Positions 1 through 12,800 of a stretch of DNA of 62,000 nucleotides are shown here, in pieces. Origin of the DNA: Branchiostoma floridae (lineage: Eukaryota; Chordata; Leptocardii; Amphioxiformes; Branchiostomatidae); assembly GCF_000003815.2 (NCBI RefSeq), contig NC_049989.1:14634502-14696501 (forward strand), written 5' to 3'. The notes below the pieces were generated by a model. The model was not told where the DNA came from. It was given only the letters and a program-made list of their open reading frames with translations, and did no database searches. The position numbers were made by a program, and so were the translations under genes. Positions within the stretch are counted from its first letter, which is position 1, and each line of letters opens with the position of its first letter.

Positions 1-402
1 ACTTGCCGTTAAGCCCCAAATAGTAGAGGTGCACAAAGGACAGGTGTGTGCCGTCAGGTGTTCAAATTCATTGATCCACGACTTCATGTTTCCTACAGTT
101 TTTCATTGTAGTCTGTTAAGGTAGGGAAGTAGAGAAAAGGCTTCATTTCTGAAAAGTTTTGACAGAGAACTTAAAAAGTATTCATGCTGATTTCCAACAG
201 CTCATTGTTATTTTGTTTTTTTAAATTTATTTGTTTTGTTTGTTTATGTTTTATTTACTTTGTGAGGTCTTAATTTCGTCATTTTGAAGCGTCTTAGTTC
301 TATAGGCATGAAAATGTATTCCCTGATTACAGCAACAACATCATTGGTTATTTCTGAACAACTTTTAGAACAGTTCACAGGACTTAAAATTTTCAGATAT
401 CC

Positions 403-770
403 TTAGGCCACCCCAATTTGATTTGTTGCTTCTCGGATTTCCGACCAATTTTTTCCTATTTGGAAAAAAAAATATAATCCCAAGAAAAAAAGTATAGGTT
501 TTGCTATTGCAGGCCTGTAAAAAAAAACATTCCAGGGGCACATACTGCTGATAAACCAATCAGAGAGCTTCTTTGCAGTCATATGATCAGACCAGTGGTA
601 TAAAATCAAAGGAAGAAATTCATTGGATAAATCATGCCATGAAAAGCTGAAAACTTGACTACTAACCTTGTTTTTTTGTGTCATATAAGTTCACCCTAGA
701 CTTTTTTTTCCGACCGACCGCCCCAATATTTTTCTGAAAAAATCAACAAATTAAATTGGTGTGTCCTTAC
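403..770. mobile_element. MITE with AGGCCACACCAATTT-type inverted ends, copy 1
   Basis: The left end TTAGGCCACCCCAATTTG and the right end AAATTGGTGTGTCCTTA are inverted repeats of about 30 bases, followed inward by TTTGTTG. Related copies lie at 10938-11151 and 37165-37555. No coding capacity. It sits in a BAZ1B intron. Confidence 0.65.
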
Positions 771-845
771 ATTGTCTCACAACTGTCATCTCCTACTGGG
801 CTATCTGTCTCACATGAAAGTCTTGATTTCTTCATCCCGTTACAG

Positions 846-3800
846 ATGAAGATCGGAGGGAAGGGTGTGCAGGGGAAGGTGGTAAAGGTGACCGCTCCAA
901 CCCCCGAGGAGGCCTCCAGTAACTGTAGCTCTCCGTCCAGCGACAAGGAAAACACCACGGGGAAAGGAACATCGGGTAAGAAGGAATGGACCAATGAGAA
1001 CAAAGCTATTCCAATTTCGACTACAGATTGATAAAAAGCGTTTGATAAAAAGCGTTTCATTTAGCACATCTCTAAGTCTTGTTTCCATGTATGACAAATC
1101 CACACACTTTGATTTTGTGTTTCTGATACTGCCCGACTTTTCAGACGTCATACATGCTTTTATGCTAACCCTTAAAAGAGTTTTTTGCTTCACTGAGTTG
1201 CACTGTAAATAAGTCTTGTCCGAAACAAGAATGAAAAATAATTTTGTTGTATCGTTCCTTGGATGTTTAGTGCATCCTCCTACGCAGGGACATCCAACGG
1301 CAAAACCGTATGCTTATGAATGTTAATGAGCTTATCCTTATATATGTGAGATCCCTTTTGAAAATTGAAAGGCCTATTCTCTGGTTGGCTGAGAGCTGGT
1401 TTGTGGCGACGCCCACAGGAACTAAGAGTGACGGTTGAGAAAGCAGGGTACATCCAGACAGGCGGTTTCGCCGTTGGATGTCCCTGCGTAGGAGGATGGT
1501 TTAGTGTTGTTTTTTTTCTCTCTTGCAAACAACTGTCTGTTTTGTGTTGCTATAGGAACGCCCAAGAAGTCAAGTCTGCTTCCTTACAAGTACAACGTGC
1601 GTATCGCTGGCGAGGCCAAGGTCATCAGCCTCATTCCCGCCGTTGACCTTCACCGCATGGAGAGAATCCCCTCGAGAGAGTTCATCCAGCTCTTCATCCG
1701 TTCCTACGCCATGCGTAGTGGGCAGGGACCAAACAGCCCGTGGGTGGTGGACGAGGAATGCGTGAAGAACTACAACCTTCCCAGTAAATTCTCGGACTTT
1801 CTGGTCTCCCCGAAGAGAGTTGTGCCGCCCAGTCCGGTAAGTCCTGTCGTGAACCTCGGTAAAAGGAAGTCGGTTGATTCCTCGGAACCTAGCTCCTCCA
1901 AAAAGAGGAAACAAGACAAGGGTTTGCCTAAGGTGGGATTGGAAGCATTTCTGAAACCCAAAGTCAAGGTTATTTCCTCGCCCATCAAAAAGGTGTCGAA
2001 CGGCCCAGTTTCTCCGTCAGCGAAGAACCAACCGCCCTCTCCCAAAGTCGTTGCCGTAAATGGGGTAGGAAAGACGCCGGCATCTCCCAAGACTCCCAAG
2101 TCTCCTAAGACGGAGAAAGTAAAAGCTGAGAAGAAGTCGACCACAAAGAAGGCAGCTGCGACGTCCGCAAAGAAAAAGGCAGCAACCATTCCAGAGAAGA
2201 AGAAGAGAGGGCCCAAGAAGAAGGTTGCAAGTTCAACAGACTCAGAAGATGACGCTCCACTGAGCAGGTACATTCTTATAGAGAAGAAGAAGAAAAAGAA
2301 GGCGACACCAACTAAGCAGTCAAGTTCTTCAGACGAAATCACGATCGACAGCTCTGATGATGATATACCCTTGAACGAACTGAAAAGAAAATCTTTATCA
2401 GATTCTCCCAGCCCGACTAAGAAAGCACGAAAAAGCCCGAAGAAGCAGACAGCCAAGGAAAAGGGAAGTGCGGCTAAGAAGTCACCAAAGAAGACTCCAG
2501 GGGGCAAGAAGTCATTGAAACAAATGACTCTGTTTGACTTAAAGAAGAAGGGAGGCACTCCAAAGAAAGGATCCCCAAAGAAGGCAACTACCCCGAAAAA
2601 ATCAGGCACTCCGAAAAAGCAGCCAGGGACACCAAAGTCGCCATGGCAACCACCAATGATCAAGAAGCTGATGAAGATGAAGAACACTCCAGCTCAAACC
2701 AATGATAAAAGATTAAAGTATGGCCATCTCCTGCTGAAGATTTGTAAGGAGTTCCCCTTGGCACTTCTCAAGAACGCACCCCAAGATGTAAGAGCTGAAA
2801 TCTTGGAGAAACACAAGAAGCTAAAGGAAAAGGAGCGCTTCAAGAAGATGTCGGAAGCAGAGAAGGCTCAATACTTGGAGCAGAAGAAGGAAGAGAGAAA
2901 GAAGGAGATGGAGAAGAAAAAGGAAGAAAGGAAGAAGCAGAGAGAGGAGGAGAAGAAGAAAGAACGTGAAGAGAAGTTCAAACGGTTTGAAGACCAGGAG
3001 TTGAAGTTGAAGGCACTCCCCCAGCCTGTTCCTGTGCCCATGCCTGAAGGTACTGTTCCATTTTCCTTGATACCCACATTGTGTATCATGTCTGTTGTCT
3101 CCATCAGTCAATATTGACCATGGTTAACAGGGCTCGAAGTTAACTATGTCCCGATGTCCCGAGACCACTAAAATTTAGGCCGGGACAACTGAAAAATCTT
3201 TTTGGGACACTTTTGGGACAATAGGAAAACGAATCAACATCAGAATGTCCGATCTCCCCGCGGCAGGCTTTTAGCTAGCAATGCGTACAGCCGTACAATG
3301 TACGGCCTTCGCTAAAAAAATCGCAAAATGTACGCCCTGTTTTTTGGATATACGCCTTTGGTACGCCCTTATTTTCCCCCGGAAACTTCGCTCGAAGTTC
3401 AAATTCGCCGATTCCGGCGCACCGAGCCGCCATTTTTGGTGATTCTACCTCAAGTCTCGCGCAATCTCGCAGTCACTCACATCTCGCGAATCGCGAGAGT
3501 CACACCCCATTGGCCATTTCGGCGTGACGTAGCGCGCCCAGGCGCCATTATTGGTGGAATATCTGATATCCCCGCTGTTTTCGCGGGAAAAATCACGCAG
3601 GGAAGCGTAAAAACTTTGATTTGTTTACGAAAACTCGTCGAATGCCTGAAGTCATTGGTGATAAGTACATGTATAGGATTTTTTTGGAGGGTTTTTTTGC
3701 TTGTTTGTCGGTGGAATGTGGGAAAAATAACAGCTAATGTGACGATGACATACTGGGGAGGGGGGCGGTGTCGGCACTGAATTCGTAGAAAATGTTGAAC

Positions 3801-6800
3801 GGAGGTCGCGATTTTTTCACGGTAACTTGAGATATTACTTTTGTTGCAGTCTTTATTTTTAAAATATTGATAAATGGATGTTGTTTGTTGAGAAAATTTC
3901 GCTTAATTTGCCCTTGGAACACATCTTTTCTGCTATATATTTTCAATGAATTAAATGTTTGTACACATTTTTCTGTACTGTGTAAAGTTACAACGGTGAT
4001 GTTACAGGCTACAAGTAACTTTTCAGTGCATTTATTTTCAGCTATGTTCTTAACAGAGTAGATACTCAAAAGAAATATAAGATGTACCTGGCAGTCCTGG
4101 CTACACTTTCTCCTCTGTTGGTTTGCAGATTTTCTTGTAGACTTCTTTAGCTTTCTGTTGTTATATATGTAACAGTCAAGTTTCACCTTTAGCTGTAATG
4201 TTAATTTACTCTCCCTGATTGTATGTATTAACTCATGAAACATTATATTGTAAGGAATCAGTGTTATATTACTTGAAAATTACCTCATGTATTCTTTAAG
4301 CCATACCCACCTCAAATCAAGAACACATACCTCCCATTCTCAGGACAAAAGTAGTTTTGCAGCAAAGACAAAAATTTGGCTATATTCTACTTCAAAATGC
4401 AGGAAATAGCATTTCAGAGGCTTTAAATTTCAAAATTTTCCGGGGGAAGATACCCCCGGACCCCCCTACAATGCTCGCGCCTTCGGCGCTCATCGCGCGG
4501 CTCTGCCGCGCAGTGCGGAAAGTACAACACATTACAGATATACTTATGTATTGTTGTAATACATAATTTCTGAAAATAGGGTTGGGACAGTCCATCCTCA
4601 CTTCGGGACAGTTGAAATTTATTTTTGGGACAATGCGGGACAGTAGGGAAAAAAGTTAAGTTTGAGGCCTGGTTAATCCCTACTTCACAGCCCAACAGCA
4701 TCAACTGTGGCTAAACAGCCCTATTTGAAACAGTCACGTCTGTAAGCTGGTTGTTGCCAAGTTTTCTTCTGCATATCTGTCATAAACAGTCACTGGAACT
4801 GACTGGGCTCTTACCAGAATCTTTAACATTGAAGTGGTAAGCATGCTGTGTTTAGATTGTGGACCCGCCGGAAGACATGACCAGAGTACAATTTTGGTCA
4901 TCTGGCATTCTTCTCAGGAAAATCTAAAAACCAATAGCTACTAAGACACCATTTTTTGAATATTTAAAGACGAATTTAAGGACGTTTTCTCTCTGTTAAT
5001 CCTTATTCCAAATCCATTGTTTTTTTAATAAAGGGTCACGGAGTTCTAGCCAGAAAGAAACACAGCTACACTGCTTGAAAGACAGCTTATAGGGACTGAA
5101 TTAAAGCATAAGCATAAAAGTCACAGCATGGGGAACCTATATTCTTGACTTCTACTTGCTACAAAACTGTAAGAATAACCTTTGCATTAGCATGAGCATT
5201 CGTCTTATATAGTTATAGATAGCTCCTTAGAATGTATGTAAAAATGTAAAATTTGAGATCTTTTCACCGCCAGGTTTGCCGAACACCCTGTTTGGTGACG
5301 TTGCCATGGTAGTGGAGTTTATCAGCTGTTATTACCAGCTGCTGATGCCGGAAGAAACAAGTCCTTAAAAAAAGAGAATATCAAACAGTCTTGCATATTC
5401 TTCTTATAACTGATGTCTACATGGAATGTCTTGAAAAATGTATGTATTTCTTTTCACCCTCAGGTTTGCCGAACACCCTGTTTGGCGATGTTGCCATGGT
5501 AGTGGAGTTTATCAGCTGTTATTACCAGCTGCTGATGCCGGAAGAAACAAGTTCTTAAAAAAAGAGAATATCAAACAATCTTGCATATTCTTCTTATAAC
5601 TGATGTCTACATGGAATGTCTTGAAAAATGTATGAATTTGTTTTCGCCCTCAGGTTTACCAAACACCCTGTTTGGCGACGTTGCCATGGTAGTGGAGTTT
5701 ATCAGCTGTTATTACCAGCTGTTGATGCCGGAGGATAACTACCCCGTGACGACGGACGCCATCATGAAGGCGCTGGTTGCGGGAGGGGAAGGGTTCGCTT
5801 ACCTGTCCCGAGTGCTGGTCATACTGCTTCAGACACTGCTACAGGTGCGATGGTTTTAATGTTTGTTTGTTTCTGGTAAACTACATTTATTTTAAGTGTA
5901 ACACACCAGGTTTGTACAGTAGGTACAAGCTGTGTAAAACTTGACTATAAAGTTTGATCCACTCGCACCAGAATGGACCCTTGCTCTTTCATGCCTGATC
6001 ATGCTTAAAGGTAAGGGCATAACCCGCCATACGTGCCAATACGTGCTGTCTACGTGCCAAAATGTGGGCAATCTTTTGGTAGAACTTTACGTGCAGGCAA
6101 AACCTTGTGTGCCATTGGGCAGCGGATTCGCCCCCCCCCCCCCCATATGGGCGACGAGCCTGCCCTGTACAGCCCGAACATTTTCATGGACGTGGCCTCC
6201 CAAGAAAACGTACGGACAAATTGCACTTACGGCGGGTTATGCCCTTAGCTTAAGTTGTGTCAAACATGGGACTCTACTTTCCATCTAAGAGGATGCCCCC
6301 CGTCAAAGAAACAGGGCTGAGGTCAAGTAAGGAAATAGGTTTAAGTGCCTTTTACAGGGGTACAACATTGGGGCCTGCTATGGCTTTGAGTTTGAATGCA
6401 AGTGCAAGGAAAGGGGGGGCAACACTGTGCCCTAGACATTATATACAAGTTATATTAAAACAATTCACTGCCCCTATGACCTCAAAGAAAGGTTATGAGG
6501 CTTCCTTAATCTTTTTACCACCCCGTATTCTTTTAATATCCCTAACAAAATGTGAATGTAATCGTGTTTTCCATAGGATGACATCATGGAGGATCATAAG
6601 GAGGTAGGAGTGACCCTGAGAGACATTCCTGTAACCATGCACTCTGCCTCCGAACTGGTCCGGCTCTGTCTCAAGAAGCATGAAGAAGAGGAGGAGGAGG
6701 AGGAAGAAGACAGCGGTGATGAAGATGAGGAAAAGATCAGGTAGATGTAGAGATGTTGGAACTAGAATCTTGTTTTTGGTTGTTCAAGATGCCACTACAG

Positions 6801-9800
6801 GGCTTGAAATACTTTTTTCTGCATAACACCAGTGCAGGTAACATTTGAATTACCTGCACCAGACAAATTTTACCTGCACCACTCTGAATTAGGAAGTATG
6901 GATCATACTAAAATTGTTTTGTAACCATTGCAATTTTTTCTCTTATACCTTATAGTTAGGGACCGTACGATATTTATCGGGGGGGGAGGGCTGGTGCATT
7001 GGAAGTCGGATCAAAAAATTTTTTGATGGCCCTCCCCCCCATCTCAAAAAAATCTAACGTGACCCTCCCCCTCCACCTCAAAAAAATCAACATGGCCCTC
7101 CCCCCCGACAGGCATAATCAAACGGGTAGAAAAACAACCGATAAAATAATCTTAATATAGACGTCAGGGCACAAGGGCGCCAGTGTTCTCGCCAGGATTT
7201 TTTCACAGCGTCGGGGCAGGGGTCCGGGGGCATGCTCCCCCGGGAAAATTTGGATTTTCAAACCCTCTAAAACAGAATTTCCTGCAATTTGAGAGGAAAA
7301 TTATGCCCTTGAGATTGGATGCCGGTTGCCTTTTTTACTCCCGTTTTTCAGTAATCGACGTCCGCCCTCCCCCAAAAATATGTTATAACTATAAGCTCGG
7401 GGAATCAGCAGTCCGTGATCTGGCCCGGGTATTATTTGTCCAGTCATGTCTATATGAAAATTCTGGGTTTTTGATGCTTCCAAACAGGGCTCTAGCCAGT
7501 GAGTTCATCAGCCCATGGAAAAATCCTGCCAATTTTTTCCGACATTGAATAAAGAATGCCTACCTCGTGCGATCGATGTTGCGCCCTCCCGCATCAAATG
7601 CTAGTAGTTTTTCCAGAGGATAAAATAACGGCGCCATCACACCTTGTGTTTTTTTTTTTCTATTTTGCCCGATGATTTTACTAAAATTTATCATTTATCG
7701 AATCGGTCGGGTTTTACAAGGCCGCGCCGTCATTTTCCACGAGCGTGCGTTTGTTTCGTGCGACCTCAGGTAACCCCGTTTTCGGCGTGAAATCTTTGGC
7801 TCACCGCTGGATTTCTTTTTACATAGAGACCAAGAACGTTAAACATTATACGAAGGACGGTGATCTGCTGCGTCTTTGGCAGTGATCAGTGCCGGTGTAG
7901 CCTTGAAGGAGTTAAGCCAGAAAAGACGTCCTAACGTGCTGGGCGCTGCGATCGACAGTCCGTCTGGGGAGGGGGGCGTGCCGCGCCATGTGCCACAGAC
8001 GCTTAAAAACAATATTGCGGCCCCTTTTCTGCCGCAAATTTTGTCCTTTTGAAACAAAAGAAATGTTGTAAATAAAAAATAAAGTGTATAGTTTTGGATC
8101 TTCACATATTTACCGCGCACCGCTTTTGTAACTTAAATATTTGGGGAAACTCAGCCGAGCCGAGTGCGTCTTTCCAGAAAAAAATAAGTCGGAGACGGAA
8201 TGACGTATGCCTGGCGGGAACGCTGGTCCAGGGCAGCGCCACTTTGGGGGACCTAGGGGGGCGAAGCCCCCCGGAAGCTCTTGCATTTTAGGCTATTCAG
8301 AAGGCATATTTTATCAGTTTTAGGGCCATGTCAAGATATCAAAACAACAAATAGTATAAACAATTCTTTCAAAAACATTAACATGGCCCTCCCCCTATCT
8401 CAAAAGAAAATTAACATGGCCCTCCCCCCAACGCATTACGAATTAATATGGCCCTCCCCCCCTAACGCACCAGGCCCTCCCCCCCTGATAAATATCGTAC
8501 AGTCCCTTATAAGTGGTAATGGTCAATGCAGCTAATAACAATCCATATACACCTTAATCATAGGACATTTATGTTTAAAACCCAGTACATGGACCAGTGT
8601 AGGCTAGGTGCAGGTAGACACCAGAAATACCTGCACAGCTCCAATTTATCCTGCACTAACCTGCATATGCAGGTGGTATTTTGACCCCAGCACTATTTTG
8701 GCTTTTGAAGCAATTTGCTTAAACAGTACTGTGTAAACTTTATCTTGGGTGTTTTTTATTTGAGGAAATTACTTGCCTTTGGTATATCATAGACTTTCAA
8801 TGACCATAGGAGATAGAAGATAGACTGTCTTGATGTCTTTGTTTTCTTGCTAAAGTTGTCTTTGTTGATATTACTGGGTCTTGTATTTGAAAGACTAAAC
8901 GTGGCATTGAATGGTCTCTGATCTGTGTTTGAATTACAGTATGGTCTCTGACTTGTGTTTCTGTGATATTTGTACATAATGTGGCATTGAATGGTCTCTG
9001 ACCGGGGTTTGTAAAATGGTATGGTCTCTAACTTGTGTTTCTGTGATGTCATTTGTACATAACATGGCAATGATTGGTCTCTGATCTGTGTTTGTAAAAT
9101 GACATGGTCTCTAACCAGTGTTTCTGTGATGTTGTTTGTACAGAGATGTAGATGAGGTGAGTGAGGAACTCCTGGAGAAGCTGGAGACCACAGAGTTTCA
9201 CGAACTGGAGGCACAGGAGAAACTGGAGATACTGGTGGCACTCACCCACAAGGTCAGAGGTCATGCTTTTGTAGTTTTGCTTAAATGCCTGTCATGTGAA
9301 AACAATAGGAGCATTTGAAATCAACTTGTGCTGTTATGCATTTTTTCATTTAAAGGTACTTGGTGTGCATTTGAATCAGACCTTTTGTAAAAGAAGCTTG
9401 ATACTATGATAGACCTGGCCTCAAATTCAAATTTTCCCCTGTCTCAAAGTAACATTTAATTGTCCCAGGCTAGTAGAAGTACTAGTAGAATGTATTATAC
9501 ATGGTAGGATATTTACTAACAGTTCATCTTTGCAACATACTATGGTTAACAGAGCTTGTATGGAAGTTTGGGCTTGCATTTGTCACGGGTGCCTAACATT
9601 TTTTTTAAATGTCCCAAAGCACACATTAAGTTGTCCCAAAGCCAAATTTAAGTGGTTAGTGGTCACAGGGACATTGTGAATTTTGAGCCCCATAAAACAA
9701 AGGAAAGAATGCTTAGAAAGATTGTGGTTTTACCAATAGGTGATGATGTCATATGCCGTTGAGGACCACATCCAAGAAAAACAGCAGAAAGCAGCCGAGC

Positions 9801-12800
9801 TGTGGAAGGAGAAGATACAGGTGCTGAAGGAAAGAAAGGTCAAACGTAATGAGGAGAAACAGAAGAAGAAGGACAAGGGTGGTAAGTACATCCATATTCT
9901 ACAGTAGTAGTAGAGCACCTGTTGGATGACCGAAATGAACTGAGTAGAAGCACCTGTTTTTATATAGGGCCTAGGAACAAAAATGTTGTGTTTCTTGTTT
10001 CAGTTCTGAAAAAGTTTGGTCGGTAGAGATTCTTTTTTTTTTAATTTTTGTTATAGGCTGGTCAAAACTCTAGTGATACATATTACAATACAGTTGAATT
10101 TTAAAAGTAAACTAAAATTCATGAGGACACCAAGTGTCTTTCTATGTCAAACTTAAATGCTTTGCATAATAGATATATTTATCCTTCATAAGATAGGACA
10201 AGCAGTGTTTTTACTTCAATAGGAAGCAGGCTGAATAAAAATTCTAACTGGAAGCTATGTGACTCCACTGCCCACCCCCAAAAAAGTCTAGGGTCGGCAG
10301 GTTTTTCTAGGTTTGGTAGGGAAACAGGAAACACAGCATTTTTTTCCTAGGCCCAGCCAGTAAAACTGCAATTCAGTGTAGCACACCAGCTTTGCAGGCA
10401 TGCAGAACAACCGTTCACTCTTATTGCAAGTGCTGTTTAAAGCCATCAAATGACGATACCCTTGCAGATCTGGGTTTGCCAACAAAATGGAGCAAAACAC
10501 ACCAAAGTAAAACTGTAGACTTGAAACAAATTACACCATGAGCAGTTTTACCACTTTCTTACCTTGAAAAAAACTTTTTCATCCTTAGATGGAGAAGAAA
10601 AGAAGGAGGGAGAAAAAGAGAAGAAGGGTCCAAAGAAGAAAGAGGAGGAAAAGAAAGAAGAGGAGCCAGAGATACCGATGGAGGATGATGGTGATCTGGC
10701 ATCCATTGTGAGGAGGAGAAGAGTCTTGGCAGCTCAGGCCCAGAAGGTTGGTGTCATAGTTACCTGGTTTAAATGAGAAGGTTATCTAGAGAAAAGGTCC
10801 TGTCTGTCCTAAAATGCACACCTTTCCAGTAGCATTTATGTTGGGTCAGCAATAGTAGCCGGTATTCGAAGTCCCTTAAGAGATGATTCACAATGGAGAT
10901 GCTATGTTAGAAGCCATACAGTTAGAAGCTTTTATTTAGCTGAGGCCACACCAATTTCATTTGTTGGTTCTCGCACTTAAATTTTTTTTTCTAAAAAAAC
11001 CCTTAACTGGAAAAACAGGTTCACTCAGTTTTATGGATACAGTCATACTCAAATTTTCCTCCCTACCCTCTAGCTTTATGATGTCCTCTTGCTTAATTTT
11101 TACTTTTAAAAATCCGAGAGCCAAGAAATTAAATTGGTATGGCCACAGCTAAACATAGTTATCTGAATCTGTTCCCTGTCACTGTGTGTAGGAAAAGGCA
11201 GAGCGAGAGAAGAGAGACAGGGAAGAGAGAGAGAAGGAGATGGAGAAGATGAAGAAGGAGAGAGAGGAGCAGTCCTTCAAGACACGGTTCGAGGAGGGGA
11301 TCGCCCAGGCCAGACGTACACTCAGGTGAGAACTACTTCAGAATGTCTTAGGGCCTTTTAAGAATTTGTATTGCAAACTGACAGGAGAAACTTTATTAGG
11401 GTTTGCAAAATGGACAAGGAAGTGTTGTGGTGCTAAGGAAGGCTGCAAGGAGGCCAAAAATTGACTCTGACCTTCATCTTTCCAACACCTACCGAAATAC
11501 CGAATATCATTACAATCCATTCAGAGGTTCTAGAGTTATGTATGGTGACCACAAATATCCAGAAACACACACAAACAGACACACACAGACACACCAAAAA
11601 CTATACCTCCATTTTTCATGGAGGTTGTAAATATTCCTTTGTTGGGTTTTACTTCTACCCAATATACTGTAAATGCAGAAACTTTCGCGGTGGATTAATG
11701 TTCGTGGTTTTCGCGGCGGCTGCTTCACCGCGAATTTAAAACCACCGCGAAAATTTTTCCATAACAGTAAGAGACTACAGTACATGGTGCTACCGCGAAA
11801 TTAAATCCACCGCGAAAAGTCCATTTTCCCGCTACCGCGAAATTAAATCTCCACGAACTTAAATGCATTTACAGTAAGTACTTGGGTATACTGTAAACAT
11901 TACAGCTCGACGGAGTGAGTGAGTTTACAGTAACTATTACTACTATTCTGGAGTAAAAAAGTGTCTTTATTTGCTTGCAGATGGCAGCACATAGGGACGG
12001 ATCGGCACCACAACAAGTACTGGCTGTTCTCCCTCCAGACTCCAGGCCTGTTTGTGGAGAAGGGTTGGGCACACGACTCCATGGGATATCAGGTAGGTCA
12101 CACTGTTTGTCTTGTCTTTGTTTCACATATGGCCATGTTTATTTGATTGTATGGATGACATCCTCTTGGAACCCTAAACTGATGCAAGCATGCGAGTAGT
12201 AAAAAATTGGACCCCCCAAAAAAAGTTGCCACATCTTCTTCTTTCAGTTTTAGTTAATTTATTTAACCAGGAAAGTACACATCGCCTACTGGCCTACTTT
12301 GATTTTGGAATTCAGCTCAGCATTCTATGACATTAGATTTGGAATCAGTTTTTTTTTTGGTACAATTTACTGTATGGTCGAAACCTTTTTTTGGAAACGG
12401 ACAAAAAGAGATAGTGTAGATATAATCAAATTCACATGGCCTAACCAGTAAACCACCTTTTAGGCGTAACAAACTAGTTTTGTACACAGCCCCCAAAAGC
12501 GCCACCTATCTATTGACATATTGAGGCTGAAATCTGTCGGGGATAGCAGCTTAATATGGTAATACTTGCCCTAACTGTGGCCACAAGACTATAAGCTTTT
12601 GTTCCATTTATACCCAGTCATTCTCCTACCTTCACTTACATACACACTAGTGGTGCGTACCGAAGCTCATATTCCGGTTCAGGTCCGGACTCGAGTCCAA
12701 AGATTCCGGTTCAGGTCCGGACTTATAAGTCCGGTTTTTTACGGTCGCTAAAGTTTGACTCAATTAACGTTAGACACAAGCATAAAGCGACTTGCTCTAC

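Larger units (their letters stand above)
9144..12092 (+). other. WHIM-domain coding block of BAZ1B
   Basis: Exons 9144-9252 and 9740-9881 encode the WHIM1-like helices (EELLEKLETTEFHELEAQEK, then SYAVEDHIQEKQQKAAELWK). Exons 10589-10746 and 11192-11325 form a long charged coiled coil. Exon 11981-12092 carries the WHIM2/3-type GTDRHHNKYWLF and EKGWAHDS signature that contacts ISWI in related proteins. The match to vertebrate BAZ1B is close through the whole block. Confidence 0.88.

Noticed and set aside
1770-2687. 305-residue minus-strand open frame
   Set aside because: Antisense of the Lys/Ser-rich BAZ1B exon; the Phe/Val/Gly-rich sequence is the expected shadow.
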